Counted from the first letter of the stretch, positions 7,746 through 18,200 are shown. The stretch: 47,796 nucleotides of DNA from Bacteroidota bacterium (GCA_007280875.1 QYQJ01000081.1:1-47796), one strand, 5' to 3'. The notes: generated by a model not told the origin, from the letters alone. Program-made: numbers and translations.

Positions 7746-8129
7746 GTGGTGACACCTGATTTTTTCCCGGCTGATTATATACCGATCCTCGTCCAGAGTG
7801 TGGTAGCGCTGGGTTTTGTGGTCATCACGATGACCCTGACCCATTTCATGGCAGGGAAACGGAAAAAAATTCACACCCTGCGTAAGGAGGAAAATTTTGA
7901 GTGCGGGATCGAAGTGAAAGGAAATGCCCGGTTTCCCTTCTCCATAAAGTACTTTCTGATCGCCATCCTCTTTGTCTTGTTCGACGTGGAGATCATCTTC
8001 TTCTACCCCTGGGCAATCAATTTCAAAGAATTCGGCTGGGACGGCTACCTGGAGATGCTGGTTTTCCTGTCGTTCCTGTTATTCGGGTTCTTTTATATCT
8101 ATAAAAAAGGGGCCTTCAACTGGGAGTAA
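7746..8129 (+). CDS. nuoA: NADH-quinone oxidoreductase subunit A
   Basis: A 127-residue membrane subunit of complex I with three transmembrane helices. Family landmarks are ADYIPILVQ near the start, EENFECGIE in the loop between helices one and two, and FDVEIIFFYPWAI in the second helix. The acidic residues there belong to the proton/quinone-side path. I chose the GTG at 7746 because TTTFPADY-like N-termini begin there and AGAGG precedes it. It opens the first half of the split nuo operon and is 8 bp from nuoB. Confidence 0.92.
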   Translation: MVTPDFFPADYIPILVQSVVALGFVVITMTLTHFMAGKRKKIHTLRKEENFECGIEVKGNARFPFSIKYFLIAILFVLFDVEIIFFYPWAINFKEFGWDGYLEMLVFLSFLLFGFFYIYKKGAFNWE

Positions 8130-8137
8130 TACAATAC

Positions 8138-8689
8138 ATGGATAAACGATTTCCAAAATATACCAAGGCAGAGCCTCCTGACGGACACACGGGGGCAGGG
8201 TTCTTTGCTACTACGTTCGACAGAGTAATCGGACTGGCACGAAAGAACTCGATCTGGCCACTGCCATTTGCCACTTCCTGTTGTGGCATCGAATTCATGG
8301 CCACGATGGGAGCGCATTATGACCTGGCACGATTCGGATCGGAAAGGTTGAGTTTCAGTCCCAGGCAGGCCGACCTGCTGATGGTGATGGGGACGATCGC
8401 CAAAAAAATGGCACCGGTGGTACAACAGGTCTATATTCAGATGGCAGAGCCCCGCTGGGTACTGGCCATGGGAGCCTGTGCCTCCAGTGGCGGGATATTT
8501 GATACTTACAGTGTATTGCAGGGGATCGATCGAGTGGTGCCGGTCGATGTCTATGTACCGGGTTGTCCACCACGACCGGAACAGGTGATCGACGGCTTCA
8601 TGAAGATCCAGGAACTGGTGGGGAAGGAATCGTTGAGAAGGAGATATTCACAGGAGTATAAAGAACTACTAATGAGCTACGGCATTTAA
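8138..8689 (+). CDS. nuoB: NADH-quinone oxidoreductase subunit B
   Basis: This peripheral-arm subunit holds cluster N2, the last Fe-S centre before quinone. The ligands are all present: the tandem C48-C49 in TSCCGIEF, C114 in GACASSGG and C143 in VPGCPPRPEQ. The 183-residue length is normal. It follows nuoA at 8 bp and precedes nuoC across a 31-bp gap that contains a short AACGCGGAT direct repeat. Confidence 0.94.
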   Translation: MDKRFPKYTKAEPPDGHTGAGFFATTFDRVIGLARKNSIWPLPFATSCCGIEFMATMGAHYDLARFGSERLSFSPRQADLLMVMGTIAKKMAPVVQQVYIQMAEPRWVLAMGACASSGGIFDTYSVLQGIDRVVPVDVYVPGCPPRPEQVIDGFMKIQELVGKESLRRRYSQEYKELLMSYGI

Positions 8690-8720
8690 AAAGGATAGAA
8701 CGCGGATAACGCGGATTGAG

Positions 8721-9218
8721 ATGGAGAAAGTAAACTTTATCATCGAAACTCTGAACATACGGTTTGATAAGGGAACCCTTGACATGGATAACTCCTCGGA
8801 TATGCTTACGGTTACGGTGGGAAAGAGCATCATCCATGAGGTGATCCGGTTCCTTAAAGAGGATGAAATGATGGGATTTACTTTTCTGACTACACTTTGC
8901 GGCATACATTTTCCGGATAGCCCGTTACCATTGGGGGTCATATACCACCTCCACAACCTGACGGAAAATCGACGCATCCGGGTCAAAACCTTTGTTCCGC
9001 AGGAATCTCCGCATCTGCCTTCCATCACACCGCTCTTCGCAGCAGCTAACTGGATGGAGCGGGAGACCTTTGATTTTTATGGAATTATTTTTGACGGACA
9101 CCCGAATTTACAACGGATCCTCAACGTGGAATACCTGGATTACTTTCCCCTCAGGAAAGAATATCCCCTGGAGGACCCCACGCGGGAGGATAAAGATGAC
9201 CGCTTTTTTGGAAGATAA
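8721..9218 (+). CDS. nuoC: NADH-quinone oxidoreductase subunit C (30 kDa)
   Basis: A 165-residue peripheral-arm scaffold subunit. The family signature ERETFDFYGIIFDGHPNLQRIL is clear, followed by the usual tail LRKEYPLEDPTRED...RFFGR. It is a stand-alone NuoC, not fused to NuoD. Its last 23 bases overlap the start of nuoD in another frame, which suggests coupled translation. Confidence 0.92.
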   Translation: MEKVNFIIETLNIRFDKGTLDMDNSSDMLTVTVGKSIIHEVIRFLKEDEMMGFTFLTTLCGIHFPDSPLPLGVIYHLHNLTENRRIRVKTFVPQESPHLPSITPLFAAANWMERETFDFYGIIFDGHPNLQRILNVEYLDYFPLRKEYPLEDPTREDKDDRFFGR

Positions 9219-10380
9219 TCACTATACCACCCTCAACCTCGGCCCCACCCACCCGGCTACGCACGGGATATTCCAGAATGTGCTGACCATGGACGGGGAG
9301 GAGATCATTGCAGCGGAGCAGACTATCGGGTACATCCACCGGGCATTTGAAAAGATTGCCGAGCACCGGCCATACTACCAGATCACTCCGCTGACTGACC
9401 GGCTCAACTACTGTTCGGCCCCTATCAATAACCTTGGATATCACATGGCGGTGGAAAAGCTGATCGGGATCAGATCCAACAAACGGGTCGATTACATGCG
9501 GATCATTCTGATGGAGCTGGCCCGTATAACCGATCACCTGATCTGCAACAGCGTGATCGGGGTCGACAGCGGTGCCCTTACCGGGTTTGTATACGTATTT
9601 CAGGAGCGCGAACGGGTGTACGAGATATACGAAGAGGTTTCGGGTGCACGCCTGACAACAAATATGGGACGGATCGGGGGATTTGAACGGGATTTCTCCC
9701 CTTCCGCTATCCGGAAAATACGGGAGTTTCTGGATCATCTTCCGAAGGTTCTGAAAGAGTTTGAAAAGCTGCTGATGCGGAACCGGATCTTCATGGACCG
9801 GACCATCGGCGTGGGCGGGATCAGTGCCGAGCGAGCACTGAACTATGGTTTCACCGGACCGAACCTCCGGGCTGCAGGTGTGGATTACGATGTGCGGGTC
9901 ATGAATCCGTACAGCTCCTACGACGATTTCGATTTCCAGATCCCGGTGGGGACGCAGGGGGACACCTACGACCGGTTCTGTGTTCGCCAGGAAGAGGTGT
10001 GGCAGAGCCTGAAGCTGATCCGCAACGCACTCGATAACCTGCCGGAAGGGGATTACCACATGGAGGTGCCGGAATTTTATCTCCCGCCGAAGGAGGAGGT
10101 CTACGATAAAATGGAGGCCCTGATCTGGCATTTCAAGATCGTTATGGGGGAAGTGAATGTTCCGGTTGGTGAAATTTACCACTCGGTGGAAGCAGGGAAC
10201 GGGGAGTTGGGATTTTACCTGGTGAGCGATGGTGCCAGGGCACCCTACCGGCTCCATTTCCGCCGACCCTGTTTCGTTTACTACCAGGCTTTTCCGGAGA
10301 TGATCAAAGGAGGGGTTTTGTCGGATGCGATATTGACCATGAGTAGTATGAATGTTATTGCGGGAGAGTTGGACGCATGA
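9196..10380 (+). CDS. nuoD: NADH-quinone oxidoreductase subunit D (49 kDa)
   Basis: The 49-kDa subunit forms the quinone pocket with NuoB. I start it at the ATG at 9196 ([20 protein letters not shown]), which gives 394 residues and puts the conserved GPTHPATHG close to the N-terminus as in the family. A longer open frame upstream only reads the nuoC sequence in the wrong frame. Further landmarks are [23 protein letters not shown] and the C-terminal [16 protein letters not shown]. It overlaps nuoE by four bases (ATGA). Confidence 0.94.
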   Translation: MTAFLEDNHYTTLNLGPTHPATHGIFQNVLTMDGEEIIAAEQTIGYIHRAFEKIAEHRPYYQITPLTDRLNYCSAPINNLGYHMAVEKLIGIRSNKRVDYMRIILMELARITDHLICNSVIGVDSGALTGFVYVFQERERVYEIYEEVSGARLTTNMGRIGGFERDFSPSAIRKIREFLDHLPKVLKEFEKLLMRNRIFMDRTIGVGGISAERALNYGFTGPNLRAAGVDYDVRVMNPYSSYDDFDFQIPVGTQGDTYDRFCVRQEEVWQSLKLIRNALDNLPEGDYHMEVPEFYLPPKEEVYDKMEALIWHFKIVMGEVNVPVGEIYHSVEAGNGELGFYLVSDGARAPYRLHFRRPCFVYYQAFPEMIKGGVLSDAILTMSSMNVIAGELDA

Positions 10381-10946
10381 TCACCCATCGGTTGCATGTC
10401 AAGGAGAACCGACCGGTTGCTTTTTCGGAAGCGACACTGAAAAAAGTGCGCGAACTGATCCAGCAGTATCCGGAGGGGAAACAAAAATCGGCCTTGCTCC
10501 CTGTACTGCATATGGCGCAGGAGGAATTGGGTGGGTACCTGTCGGTGGATGTAATGGATTACGTGGCTTCCCTGCTGCAGCTCAATCCGATTGAAGTGTT
10601 TGAAGTAGCAACCTTCTATTCTATGTTTTACCTTGAACCGGTGGGAAAATATGTGATCGAGGTGTGTCGTACTGCTCCCTGTGCCATCTGCGGAGGGGAA
10701 GAGATTCTTGAGTACCTGAAGGAGAAGTTACAGATCGGTGTGGGTGAGACGACTCCCGACGGACTTTTTACCCTTAAAACGGTGGAGTGCCTGGGAGGTT
10801 GCGGCTATGCACCGGTACTACAGGTGAACACCCAATTTCATGAGCAACTTGATCAGGTGGCCATTGACCGCCTGCTGGATACATTACGTAAACAGGCAGC
10901 CGACCCTTCATCGGCTGATTTGACATGGGCAAGCCAGTTTTGTTAG
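10377..10946 (+). CDS. nuoE: NADH-quinone oxidoreductase subunit E (24 kDa)
   Basis: A thioredoxin-fold [2Fe-2S] subunit of the NADH-oxidising module. The ligands are C97 and C102 (EVCRTAPCAICGG) and C138 and C142 (VECLGGCGYAPV). The 189-residue length is typical. It is coupled to nuoD (ATGA overlap) and overlaps nuoF by 22 bases. Its presence with nuoF and nuoG means this complex I accepts electrons from NADH and is not the truncated 11-subunit type. Confidence 0.93.
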   Translation: MITHRLHVKENRPVAFSEATLKKVRELIQQYPEGKQKSALLPVLHMAQEELGGYLSVDVMDYVASLLQLNPIEVFEVATFYSMFYLEPVGKYVIEVCRTAPCAICGGEEILEYLKEKLQIGVGETTPDGLFTLKTVECLGGCGYAPVLQVNTQFHEQLDQVAIDRLLDTLRKQAADPSSADLTWASQFC

Positions 10947-12301
10947 AACATATCAGGATTCCGGGGATCCGGCAATTCGGGGTTTACCGGTCACATGGAG
11001 GTTATCGCCCGGTGGAGAAAGCGCTGCTCGAGATGAGTCCCACCGAAGTGGGCCAGGAGGTAACCCGCTCCGGGTTACGGGGCAGGGGGGGGGCCGGTTT
11101 TCCTACCGGGTTGAAATGGAGCTTTCTGAACCGGAAATCGGATAAGCCCAGGTACCTGGTCTGCAATGCCGACGAAAGCGAACCCGGTACCTTTAAGGAC
11201 CGCTACCTGATGGAACATCTACCACACCGGCTGGTGGAAGGGCTGATCGTGTCGAGCTATGCCCTCGGCGTTAACACCTGCTATATCTATATCCGGGGCG
11301 AGTTCAAGTACCTGGTGAGAATTCTGGAACATGCCATCCGGGAAGCAAAAGAAAACGGCTTTTTGGGAGAACGAATTCTGGGAACGGATTTCAGCCTGGA
11401 GATCCATCTCCACCCCGGAGCGGGTGCGTACATCTGCGGAGAGGAGACCGCCCTGCTCGAATCGCTGGAAGGCAAACGGGGCAATCCCCGGATCAAGCCA
11501 CCTTATCCGGCTTACAAAGGATTGTACGATTGTCCCACGGTGGTAAACAATGTCGAGACCCTGGCAGCAGTAGGACCCATCATCAATATGGGGGGAGAGG
11601 CCTATGCCGGGCTGGGGAAAGGGAAAAGTACCGGAACCAAGCTGATTTCCGCCTGCGGCCATATCAACCGGCCGGGTGTGTATGAGATCGAAATGGGCCT
11701 CCCTGTCGAGGAATTCATTTTTTCGGATGAATATTGTAACGGCATTCGCAGCGGCAGACATCTGAAAGCAGTGATACCAGGGGGTTCTTCGGTTCCGGTT
11801 TTGCCTGCCGACCTGATCTTGCGAACAGCGAAAAACGAAAAGCGATTGTTGACTTACGAATCGCTCGAGGAGGGTGGCTTTGACAGCGGGAGCATGCTGG
11901 GATCGGGTGGATTCATTGTCTACGACGAAACTGCCTGCATGGTTCGGAATACCCTGAACCTCACCCGGTTTTACCGTCACGAATCGTGCGGCCAGTGTTC
12001 TCCCTGCCGGGAAGGTACGGGCTGGATGGAGAAGGTGTTGTGGCGGATCGAACATGGTGAAGGGCGATGGAAAGATATCGATCTGCTGGTAAACATTGCC
12101 AGGCACATCGAAGGAAATACAATCTGCCCGTTTGGAGATGCAGCTGCATGGCCTGTAGCCAGCGCCATCCGTCATTTCCGGGAGGAGTTTGAATACCACG
12201 TGGAATACCCCGACGAAGTCAGGGTTATCACACATGGGAATCTGGTCCGGGAGACCCGCTTTACCGGCGGCCATCCCGTATCGGGGATCCGGTTTCGTTG
12301 A
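10925..12301 (+). CDS. nuoF: NADH-quinone oxidoreductase subunit F (51 kDa)
   Basis: This subunit oxidises NADH with FMN and passes electrons to cluster N3. Visible features are the nucleotide site GRGGAGFPTGLKW, CNADESEPGTFKDR, GAGAYICGEETAL and the N3 ligands in SCGQCSPCREGT plus NTICPFGDA. The 458-residue length is normal. The glycine-rich NADH loop is encoded by a run of nine G bases (11085-11093), but the frame is intact. It overlaps nuoE and is separated from nuoG by a 100-bp gap filled by a dispersed repeat. Confidence 0.94.
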   Translation: MGKPVLLEHIRIPGIRQFGVYRSHGGYRPVEKALLEMSPTEVGQEVTRSGLRGRGGAGFPTGLKWSFLNRKSDKPRYLVCNADESEPGTFKDRYLMEHLPHRLVEGLIVSSYALGVNTCYIYIRGEFKYLVRILEHAIREAKENGFLGERILGTDFSLEIHLHPGAGAYICGEETALLESLEGKRGNPRIKPPYPAYKGLYDCPTVVNNVETLAAVGPIINMGGEAYAGLGKGKSTGTKLISACGHINRPGVYEIEMGLPVEEFIFSDEYCNGIRSGRHLKAVIPGGSSVPVLPADLILRTAKNEKRLLTYESLEEGGFDSGSMLGSGGFIVYDETACMVRNTLNLTRFYRHESCGQCSPCREGTGWMEKVLWRIEHGEGRWKDIDLLVNIARHIEGNTICPFGDAAAWPVASAIRHFREEFEYHVEYPDEVRVITHGNLVRETRFTGGHPVSGIRFR

Positions 12302-12311
12302 CAGCGATCCA

Positions 12312-12389
12312 CGTCATTGCGACGAGCGAAACAGGGAGTAAAGTTAACAGAGAGCCGGTGTCATTGCGACGAGCGAAGCGAGGAAGCAA
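12312..12389 (+). repeat. Two copies of a GTCATTGCGACGAGCGAA dispersed repeat
   Basis: Copies at 12312-12338 and 12360-12389 share the 18-base core GTCATTGCGACGAGCGAA; the second continues into GCGAGGAAGC. Elements of the CGTCATTGCGAGCGAAGC type are scattered in many bacterial genomes. Here they fill the nuoF-nuoG gap. Confidence 0.75.
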
Positions 12390-12401
12390 ACTGTATACAG
12401 T

Positions 12402-13382
12402 ATGGTAAAGGTCACAATAGACAACATCCAGGTTGAAGTCGAAGAGGGCACAACCATCCTCCAGGCAGCGCGAAAAATCGGAGGCAGCGTGGTTCCTCCC
12501 GCCATGTGCTACTACTCCAGCCTGGCTGGTTCCGGAGGAAAATGCCGGACCTGCCTGGTGAAGGTAGCCCATTCGTCGGCCCGGGATCCGCGACCCATGC
12601 CCAAACTGGTAGCCTCCTGCTGCACACCGGTGCAGGAGGGGATGGTGGTGCTGAACCAGACATCCCACGAGGTGGTGGAGGCACGGAAAGCGATCGTAGA
12701 GTTCCTGCTGATCAACCATCCGCTCGATTGCCCTGTGTGCGACCAGGCCGGGGAGTGCGACCTGCAGGATCTGAGTTTCGGTTATGGGCTGGAGGAGACC
12801 CGCTATGAAGAGGACCGCAGGGAGTTCCCGGAAATTGATATCGGACCGTTCATCAAACTGCACATGAACCGCTGTATCCTTTGCTACCGGTGTGTTTATC
12901 TTTGTGAGCAGCTCACGGAGAAGCGGGAGCACGGGGTGCTTTACCGGGGAGATACCTCGGAGATCAGTACTTTTATCAGGCAATCCATCGACAATGAATT
13001 TTCGGGGAACGTGATTGATGTCTGCCCGGTTGGAGCTTTGACCGACCGCACCTTCCGTTTTAAAAGCCGGGTGTGGTTTCTGAAACCGATGGACGTGCAC
13101 CGCGAATGCCCTGCCTGTTCAGGGAAAGCGGTGGCATGGATGTTCGGAGAGGAGATCCAGCGGATCACGGGACGGAAGGACCGGTACGGAGAGGTGGAGG
13201 AGTTTATTTGCAACGAATGCCGGTTTGAAAAGAAAAGCAGGGCTGACTGGGTATTTGAAGGTCCGCGAAAGATTAAACGGCAAAGTGTGATCTCAGCGAA
13301 TCATTACGAGAAGATGAAGAAACCGTCAATTATAAACCCGATAGAAGGTACAATTGAACAGTCTGATAATTCAGAAACATGA
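12402..13382 (+). CDS. nuoG: NADH-quinone oxidoreductase subunit G, short form
   Basis: A 326-residue protein equal to the N-terminal part of NuoG. It carries the [2Fe-2S] site (C36, C48, C51, C73) and the His-ligated [4Fe-4S] site (H106, C110, C113, C119). A further [4Fe-4S] site starts at C158 (CILCYRCVYLC), with its last cysteine in VIDVCPVGAL. The large molybdopterin-oxidoreductase-like domain is absent. This short version is, as far as I know, normal in Bacteroidota and should not be read as a truncation. A CPACSG...CNECRF segment near residues 235-275 may bind an extra metal. The repeat-rich gap to nuoH follows. Confidence 0.9.
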   Translation: MVKVTIDNIQVEVEEGTTILQAARKIGGSVVPPAMCYYSSLAGSGGKCRTCLVKVAHSSARDPRPMPKLVASCCTPVQEGMVVLNQTSHEVVEARKAIVEFLLINHPLDCPVCDQAGECDLQDLSFGYGLEETRYEEDRREFPEIDIGPFIKLHMNRCILCYRCVYLCEQLTEKREHGVLYRGDTSEISTFIRQSIDNEFSGNVIDVCPVGALTDRTFRFKSRVWFLKPMDVHRECPACSGKAVAWMFGEEIQRITGRKDRYGEVEEFICNECRFEKKSRADWVFEGPRKIKRQSVISANHYEKMKKPSIINPIEGTIEQSDNSET

Positions 13383-13462
13383 ACACAGAATACACAGAAA
13401 TAACGGAATACACAGAATCAAATATCCGTGTGGTCTGTGTTTTTCCGTGTAATCTGTGTTCT
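13381..13462. repeat. Inverted repeat of GAACACAGAATACACAG type between nuoG and nuoH
   Basis: The left arm (13381-13419) carries GAACACAGAATACACAG and CGGAATACACAGAAT. The right arm (13426-13462) carries the complementary CCGTGTGGTCTGTGT and CCGTGTAATCTGTGTTC. The arms pair imperfectly into a long hairpin. Similar TTCCGTGTNNTCTGTGTTC elements are widespread in bacterial intergenic DNA. Confidence 0.7.
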
Positions 13463-13475
13463 AATTGTAGGTGAT

Positions 13476-14498
13476 GTGACAACACTTATATTGTACAAGG
13501 TACTTCTTGCCAGCGGGATCCTGATCCTGAGCCTGGTCGTTGCCATGTACTCCACCCTGATGGAACGAAAGATGGCAGCTTTCTTCCAGGACCGGCTGGG
13601 CCCCAACCGTGCAGGTCCGTGGGGAATTCTGCAACCGCTGGCCGACGGGATCAAGCTCTTCTTCAAGGAGGAGTTCATGCCCAATACGGCGGATAAATTT
13701 CTTTATATCCTGGGGCCTGCCCTCACTATGTTTATTGCCCTTCTTACCAGTGCCGTGATTCCATGGGGCCCGGCCCTGGTGGTTAACGGAACGGAATACC
13801 CGCTCCAGATAGCAGATGTGAACATCGGGATCCTCTATATCTTTGCCATCCTATCCATTGGCGTTTACGGTATCATGATCGGCGGATGGGCCTCCAACAA
13901 CAAATACGCCCTGCTGGGTGCCATCCGGGCCTCTTCCCAGATGATCAGCTACGAACTGGGCATGGGATTATCGATCGTTGCGGTAGTGATGATGACCGGA
14001 TCGCTCAGCCTGGGCGAAATCGTGGACCAGCAGGCGGGTTTCAACTGGAACATCTGGTACCAGCCGCTCGGGTTCCTGATCTTCCTCATCTGTGCCTTTG
14101 CCGAAACCAACCGGGCCCCGTTCGACCTGCCCGAATGTGAAACCGAACTGGTTGGCGGATACCATACGGAGTACAGCTCCATGAAGCTTGGATTCTATCT
14201 GTTTGCGGAATATATCAATATGTTCATCTCGGGAGCGGTACTGGCGACACTCTACCTGGGAGGTTATCATTTTCCTTTCGAAGACCGATTGGGACTATCG
14301 GTAAATGGGCATGCAATCATTGGATTTCTTGTATTTTTCCTGAAGATCACTTTCTTTGGATTTCTCTTCATTTGGGTTCGCTGGACTCTGCCACGATTCC
14401 GGTACGACCAGCTGATGAAACTTGGCTGGAAAACCCTGATCCCCCTGGCCATTTTTAATGTGATGATAACCGGGCTGGTGATCCTTCTTAGAGGATAG
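13476..14498 (+). CDS. nuoH: NADH-quinone oxidoreductase subunit H
   Basis: The membrane subunit that joins the peripheral arm and forms part of the quinone tunnel. Conserved stretches include MERKMAAFFQDRLGPNRAGP, QPLADGIKLFFKEE, and AETNRAPFDLPECETELVGGYHTEYS split across the matrix loops. The frame is open from a GTG at 13428, but that stretch is the dispersed inverted repeat. I therefore prefer the GTG at 13476, preceded by GTAGG, giving 340 residues and an N-terminus running straight into the first helix. It ends the first nuo block; the next gene downstream is on the opposite strand. Confidence 0.9.
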   Translation: MTTLILYKVLLASGILILSLVVAMYSTLMERKMAAFFQDRLGPNRAGPWGILQPLADGIKLFFKEEFMPNTADKFLYILGPALTMFIALLTSAVIPWGPALVVNGTEYPLQIADVNIGILYIFAILSIGVYGIMIGGWASNNKYALLGAIRASSQMISYELGMGLSIVAVVMMTGSLSLGEIVDQQAGFNWNIWYQPLGFLIFLICAFAETNRAPFDLPECETELVGGYHTEYSSMKLGFYLFAEYINMFISGAVLATLYLGGYHFPFEDRLGLSVNGHAIIGFLVFFLKITFFGFLFIWVRWTLPRFRYDQLMKLGWKTLIPLAIFNVMITGLVILLRG

Positions 14499-14504
14499 CC
14501 AATC

Positions 14505-15233
14505 CTACCGGATCAATTGCTCTCTGACCGTTTGCTCCAGTTTTCCGATAAAGGATTTATCGATGAGGAAGACCGTGATCTCAAAGGTATAGCTCTCCTC
14601 TTTCTGACCGGTGAGGGTAATCACCGGCATCCGGTTGACCGAAACCCAGGGGGTGGAAAGGACAGTGGTACGTATCTGCCGGATTACCTCGTCCAGTTCT
14701 TCTTTCCCGGAGCAGACCAGTGTGAAGGTATGTCCTTTGCTTTGCCCTGTCCGTTCACTTTTTATATTTACATCATCTACCAGTTTTCCGTAAGGAATGA
14801 ATACAGTCTGGTTGTCCTGTGTCTCCAGTTCAACCGAATAGCTGCCGAATCTTTTGATGGTCCCTTTCAGCTCCCCGAATTGTAACTGGTCCCCTACTTT
14901 CAACCGGGAAGAGCTCCTGAAGATCACCCCGGCAATGAGGTCTTTCACCCAGAACCGGGAGATCCAGAAGAGGATCATCAACAGAATGGCAAGCACCACA
15001 AATACATAGATCTCATAAGCTTCCGAGAAGAGAAACACAAACCAGGAGAGAAAGATTATCCAGAAGAGCAGCTCGGCAACGGGGAAAACTTTGATGATGT
15101 AACTTTTCGGCTTCTCTTTATACAGGAGGATCGGCAGGACAAATCTGAGAAGGCGGATGAACAGGAAAAACACCATTCCCCAGCCGATAAATCGGAAGAA
15201 GAGGTGTGCGGGATCCGGGCCGGTTAGTTCCAT
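14505..15233 (-). CDS. MscS-family mechanosensitive ion channel
   Basis: A 242-residue small-conductance mechanosensitive channel. About three membrane helices span the first 100 residues. The pore-proximal and beta-domain signature follows: WVKDLIAGVIFRSSSRLKVG, then GTIKRFGSYSVELETQDNQ and TVFIPYGKLVDD. MscS channels release ions and small solutes on hypo-osmotic shock. It is the last gene of a minus-strand operon and begins 24 bp after the SLC12-ATPase gene, an arrangement that suggests joint volume regulation. It ends 6 bp from the converging nuoH stop. Confidence 0.88.
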   Translation of the reverse strand: MELTGPDPAHLFFRFIGWGMVFFLFIRLLRFVLPILLYKEKPKSYIIKVFPVAELLFWIIFLSWFVFLFSEAYEIYVFVVLAILLMILFWISRFWVKDLIAGVIFRSSSRLKVGDQLQFGELKGTIKRFGSYSVELETQDNQTVFIPYGKLVDDVNIKSERTGQSKGHTFTLVCSGKEELDEVIRQIRTTVLSTPWVSVNRMPVITLTGQKEESYTFEITVFLIDKSFIGKLEQTVREQLIR

Positions 15234-15257
15234 AAGGCGATCTCGTTTGGTGGGTGG

Positions 15258-18200
15258 TTACTGGATGATATGTTTCAGGTGGATATAGAGGTACCGGTCA
15301 AGTTCAAAGATCCGGCCGGCCCGCTCGTTGATCAGTCCGGCCCGTTTGAGGAAGAGGAGTTGCTTTTCCACCTCTTCAGCCGGATCCATAGTCAACCGCT
15401 GTAGCCCGGGCTGATCGAGCCGTTTGTGAAACAGGAACTGAGCCAGATAGAGCCGGGTTACGGGACTCAGCCGGTCGATGACGGCATGATCGGGAATCTG
15501 AGGTTGCCGGATGTACAGCATGTTGTCCCGGAAATCGGTGATATGGGAGATCCAGGCCAGCAGGGCTGCACCGATATTTCCGCGGGTATAGATGAAGTAC
15601 CTGGCAAAGAGTTTTGCCTGGGCTGTACGGGTCAGCCGTATATTGTTCCGGTCGGATCGCCGGATCTCCAGGCCGCTGGATTGATGGCGGAACATAATTA
15701 CCTCCCTGATCGCCAGGGCATTGAAAGGCTGGAGGTCGACCACCGAAAGGAAACAGGAGTCGATACCCGTCAACTGGCTGATGATCCGGTAGCTACCCTC
15801 GGAAACGGTAAGCAGGAAGAGGCATTTATGGCCATGCTTCCGGATTAGTTCACCGATCAGCTCTACCACGGCAGTTCCCCCTGCCGACTTCTCCCACCAG
15901 AGTTCCAGGTCGTCGATCACGATCAGGGAATCCTCTTCCAGGGAGGCGAATATGTAATCAGGAGAACCATCCAATCCGGTACTTTCCCGAAGGGCCTTTA
16001 TGAACACCTCCGGGTTGATGGATCCGGCCGACGGGGCATTGAGTGCATAGATCCGCTGTCCCCTGCAGAGATTGGAGGAGATGTAGTTGATGAAAAAGGT
16101 CTTTCCGGTGTTCCGGTCGCCACGAATCAGGATGCCTCCCTGGAACCTTTTCCGGTACCTGGCAATGGCCTGTTGAACCTGCGCGATCTCCTTCTGCCGG
16201 TTCACCCAGAACTCCGATTTGAAGTTATATTTCTGAAGGAACAGCTGGCGGTAGTAAAAAGGCAACCTGTTCAGCACCTCTTCCGACGGGGAGACCCGTT
16301 CGTACAGGGTCAGCAGGGAATCCACCACCGAACGCTGTTTTCCATCCCCCGTACTGATCTTTCTGGCAAACAGGAACGCATCGCTCTGCCGGTACCAGAG
16401 AGCGGCGGTCACCTTATGCAATCGTTGCCGCATGTTCAGTAAGGCCTTCCGGTACAGTTGTACCCTCCTCCTGGATTCCCGTTTTTTGGCGTATTCCTTG
16501 TAGATATCGGGTGTTCTAAGCAGACGGGAAACCACCAATTCCCCGGTGGTACTGGTGACCTGTTGCTCCAAATCCCGTTTCAGCCGACGGAGGATGTCGT
16601 GGATATGGTTCAGCTCTTCCTCCACCCTCACCGCTTGCTCGGACGTAAAAGTGAAAAATCCTTCCCAGCCGGGATACATACCCGGGGCTTCATCTTCGCG
16701 CAGTACCATCTCCAGGGTACCGGTGGCTTCCTGACTCATATTCCCGATGCTGACCAGGCGGAGTAAGTTCCTGATCTTTGACGCGGAGGAGTAGATTTCG
16801 GTAGGAAGTGTCCCCCGGATCCTGTGCAGGGTTTCGAAAAGGTTGCTCTGGACATGGTAATCGACCAGCTGGTATGTTGGCAGGATGACAGGTCGAACCT
16901 CCCCGGTGAGGAGTTCCGGGGCATTATTGACGCTGTCGGGAAGGAGCACTTCAGAGGTTTCCGGGAGTTTGTTGACCAGGGTTTTTATACTGATGAACGA
17001 CTTGTCAATGATCCGGTCGAGAGTCAGCTGGAAATCGGTCCGGTCGTCCCAGGGTATATCAGGTTCCTGGAGATTAAAGGCCAGGGCAGGATCATTTTTT
17101 AACCCGTCCAGGTATTGGTGTAATTGGGTGGTCATCTCTTGTGCCTGGACGATGACCCGCTGGTTGGTCAGTTGTCCGATCTCAGCAAGCGAACGCTCAA
17201 TAATCTTTCCCAGGCGGAAGGCAAAAAGCTTTAACCGGACCTCCAGGTTGATTCCGTTATAAAGCAAAATCCGGTTCCGGGACCACCGTTCAGGGAGTAC
17301 CTGAAAGGTCTTCTGGATCTGTCCGATAAATTTTTCATCCGCATGCGGGACATTGAGATTGGCGGCTCCGGAATCGAGGATGTGTCCCAGCACGGGAAAG
17401 AGAGCGGAAAGTTTTTCCCGGAGCCCGTCTGAAAAGACCTTTTCTACCTCTTCGTTCAGCTCTTTCAGTTTCCGGATCGCCTCACCGACCTCTTTTTTTA
17501 CCTCTTCCAGGCGTCCGTTTTTGATTCCCGGCTGCCCGAAAAGGTCGTAATAATGCTGGGTAGCCAGCAGGAGGGTCCGGATCGTGTGGATGGAAGTCAG
17601 GTTATGCTGCACCAATTCGGTGAGGGAATCATTCAGATTCCGGTAGAAGCCCTCCGGAAGCACTTTGCGTATCAGGCGCTGGAAGCGGACGGTATAAGTG
17701 ATCCCCGCGCGGATTTTCTTTGCCGGGTAGATGAGCCTGGTGATTCGTTTGAAATTCCTGGCCCGGAGGCTGTCGGTTCCGGTGAGTACCAGGTGCCGGG
17801 GAAAGAGTCTGACAGACACCCTGGCGGGGGTCTCTTCCACCGTATGACTGATCCCGTTCAGCAGGAAGCGGATACCCTTTTCAAGCCCTTCGCGCTGGGT
17901 GGTGCTGATGGTCTTCTGAAGCTCTTCGATGATCTTTTCCGTGAGCACCAGATGGTTTGTTTTCACTGTGGCCAGTTGCCGTGCCTGTTTATCACGGGAC
18001 AACTCCCGGAAGGAACCGGATTCCAGCACCTGGAACGATTCCTTGGTCTGTTTCTCCAGGGCCAGAACCATGTTGACGTTGTACCGGAAGGCCGGGTGAA
18101 CGTATTCCTTGTGGAATCGTGTGATCAATTCAGCACAGGAGGCATGGATCGCCTTCAGTTCCACCGGAACATCATCCGGGAGGAGGATTTCAGAGGGTCT

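Noticed and set aside
8992..9195. N-terminal extension of nuoD
   Set aside because: These codons overlap nuoC in another frame and encode no NuoD-like sequence; the family N-terminus begins at the ATG at 9196.
9151..10257. 368-codon minus-strand frame opposite nuoD
   Set aside because: Antisense shadow of nuoD; Pro/His/Arg-rich composition and no family.
11219..12274. 351-codon minus-strand frame opposite nuoF
   Set aside because: Antisense shadow of nuoF with no domain or start context.
12402..13382. nuoG as a truncated pseudogene
   Set aside because: All N-terminal cluster ligands are present and the molybdopterin domain is normally absent in Bacteroidota NuoG.
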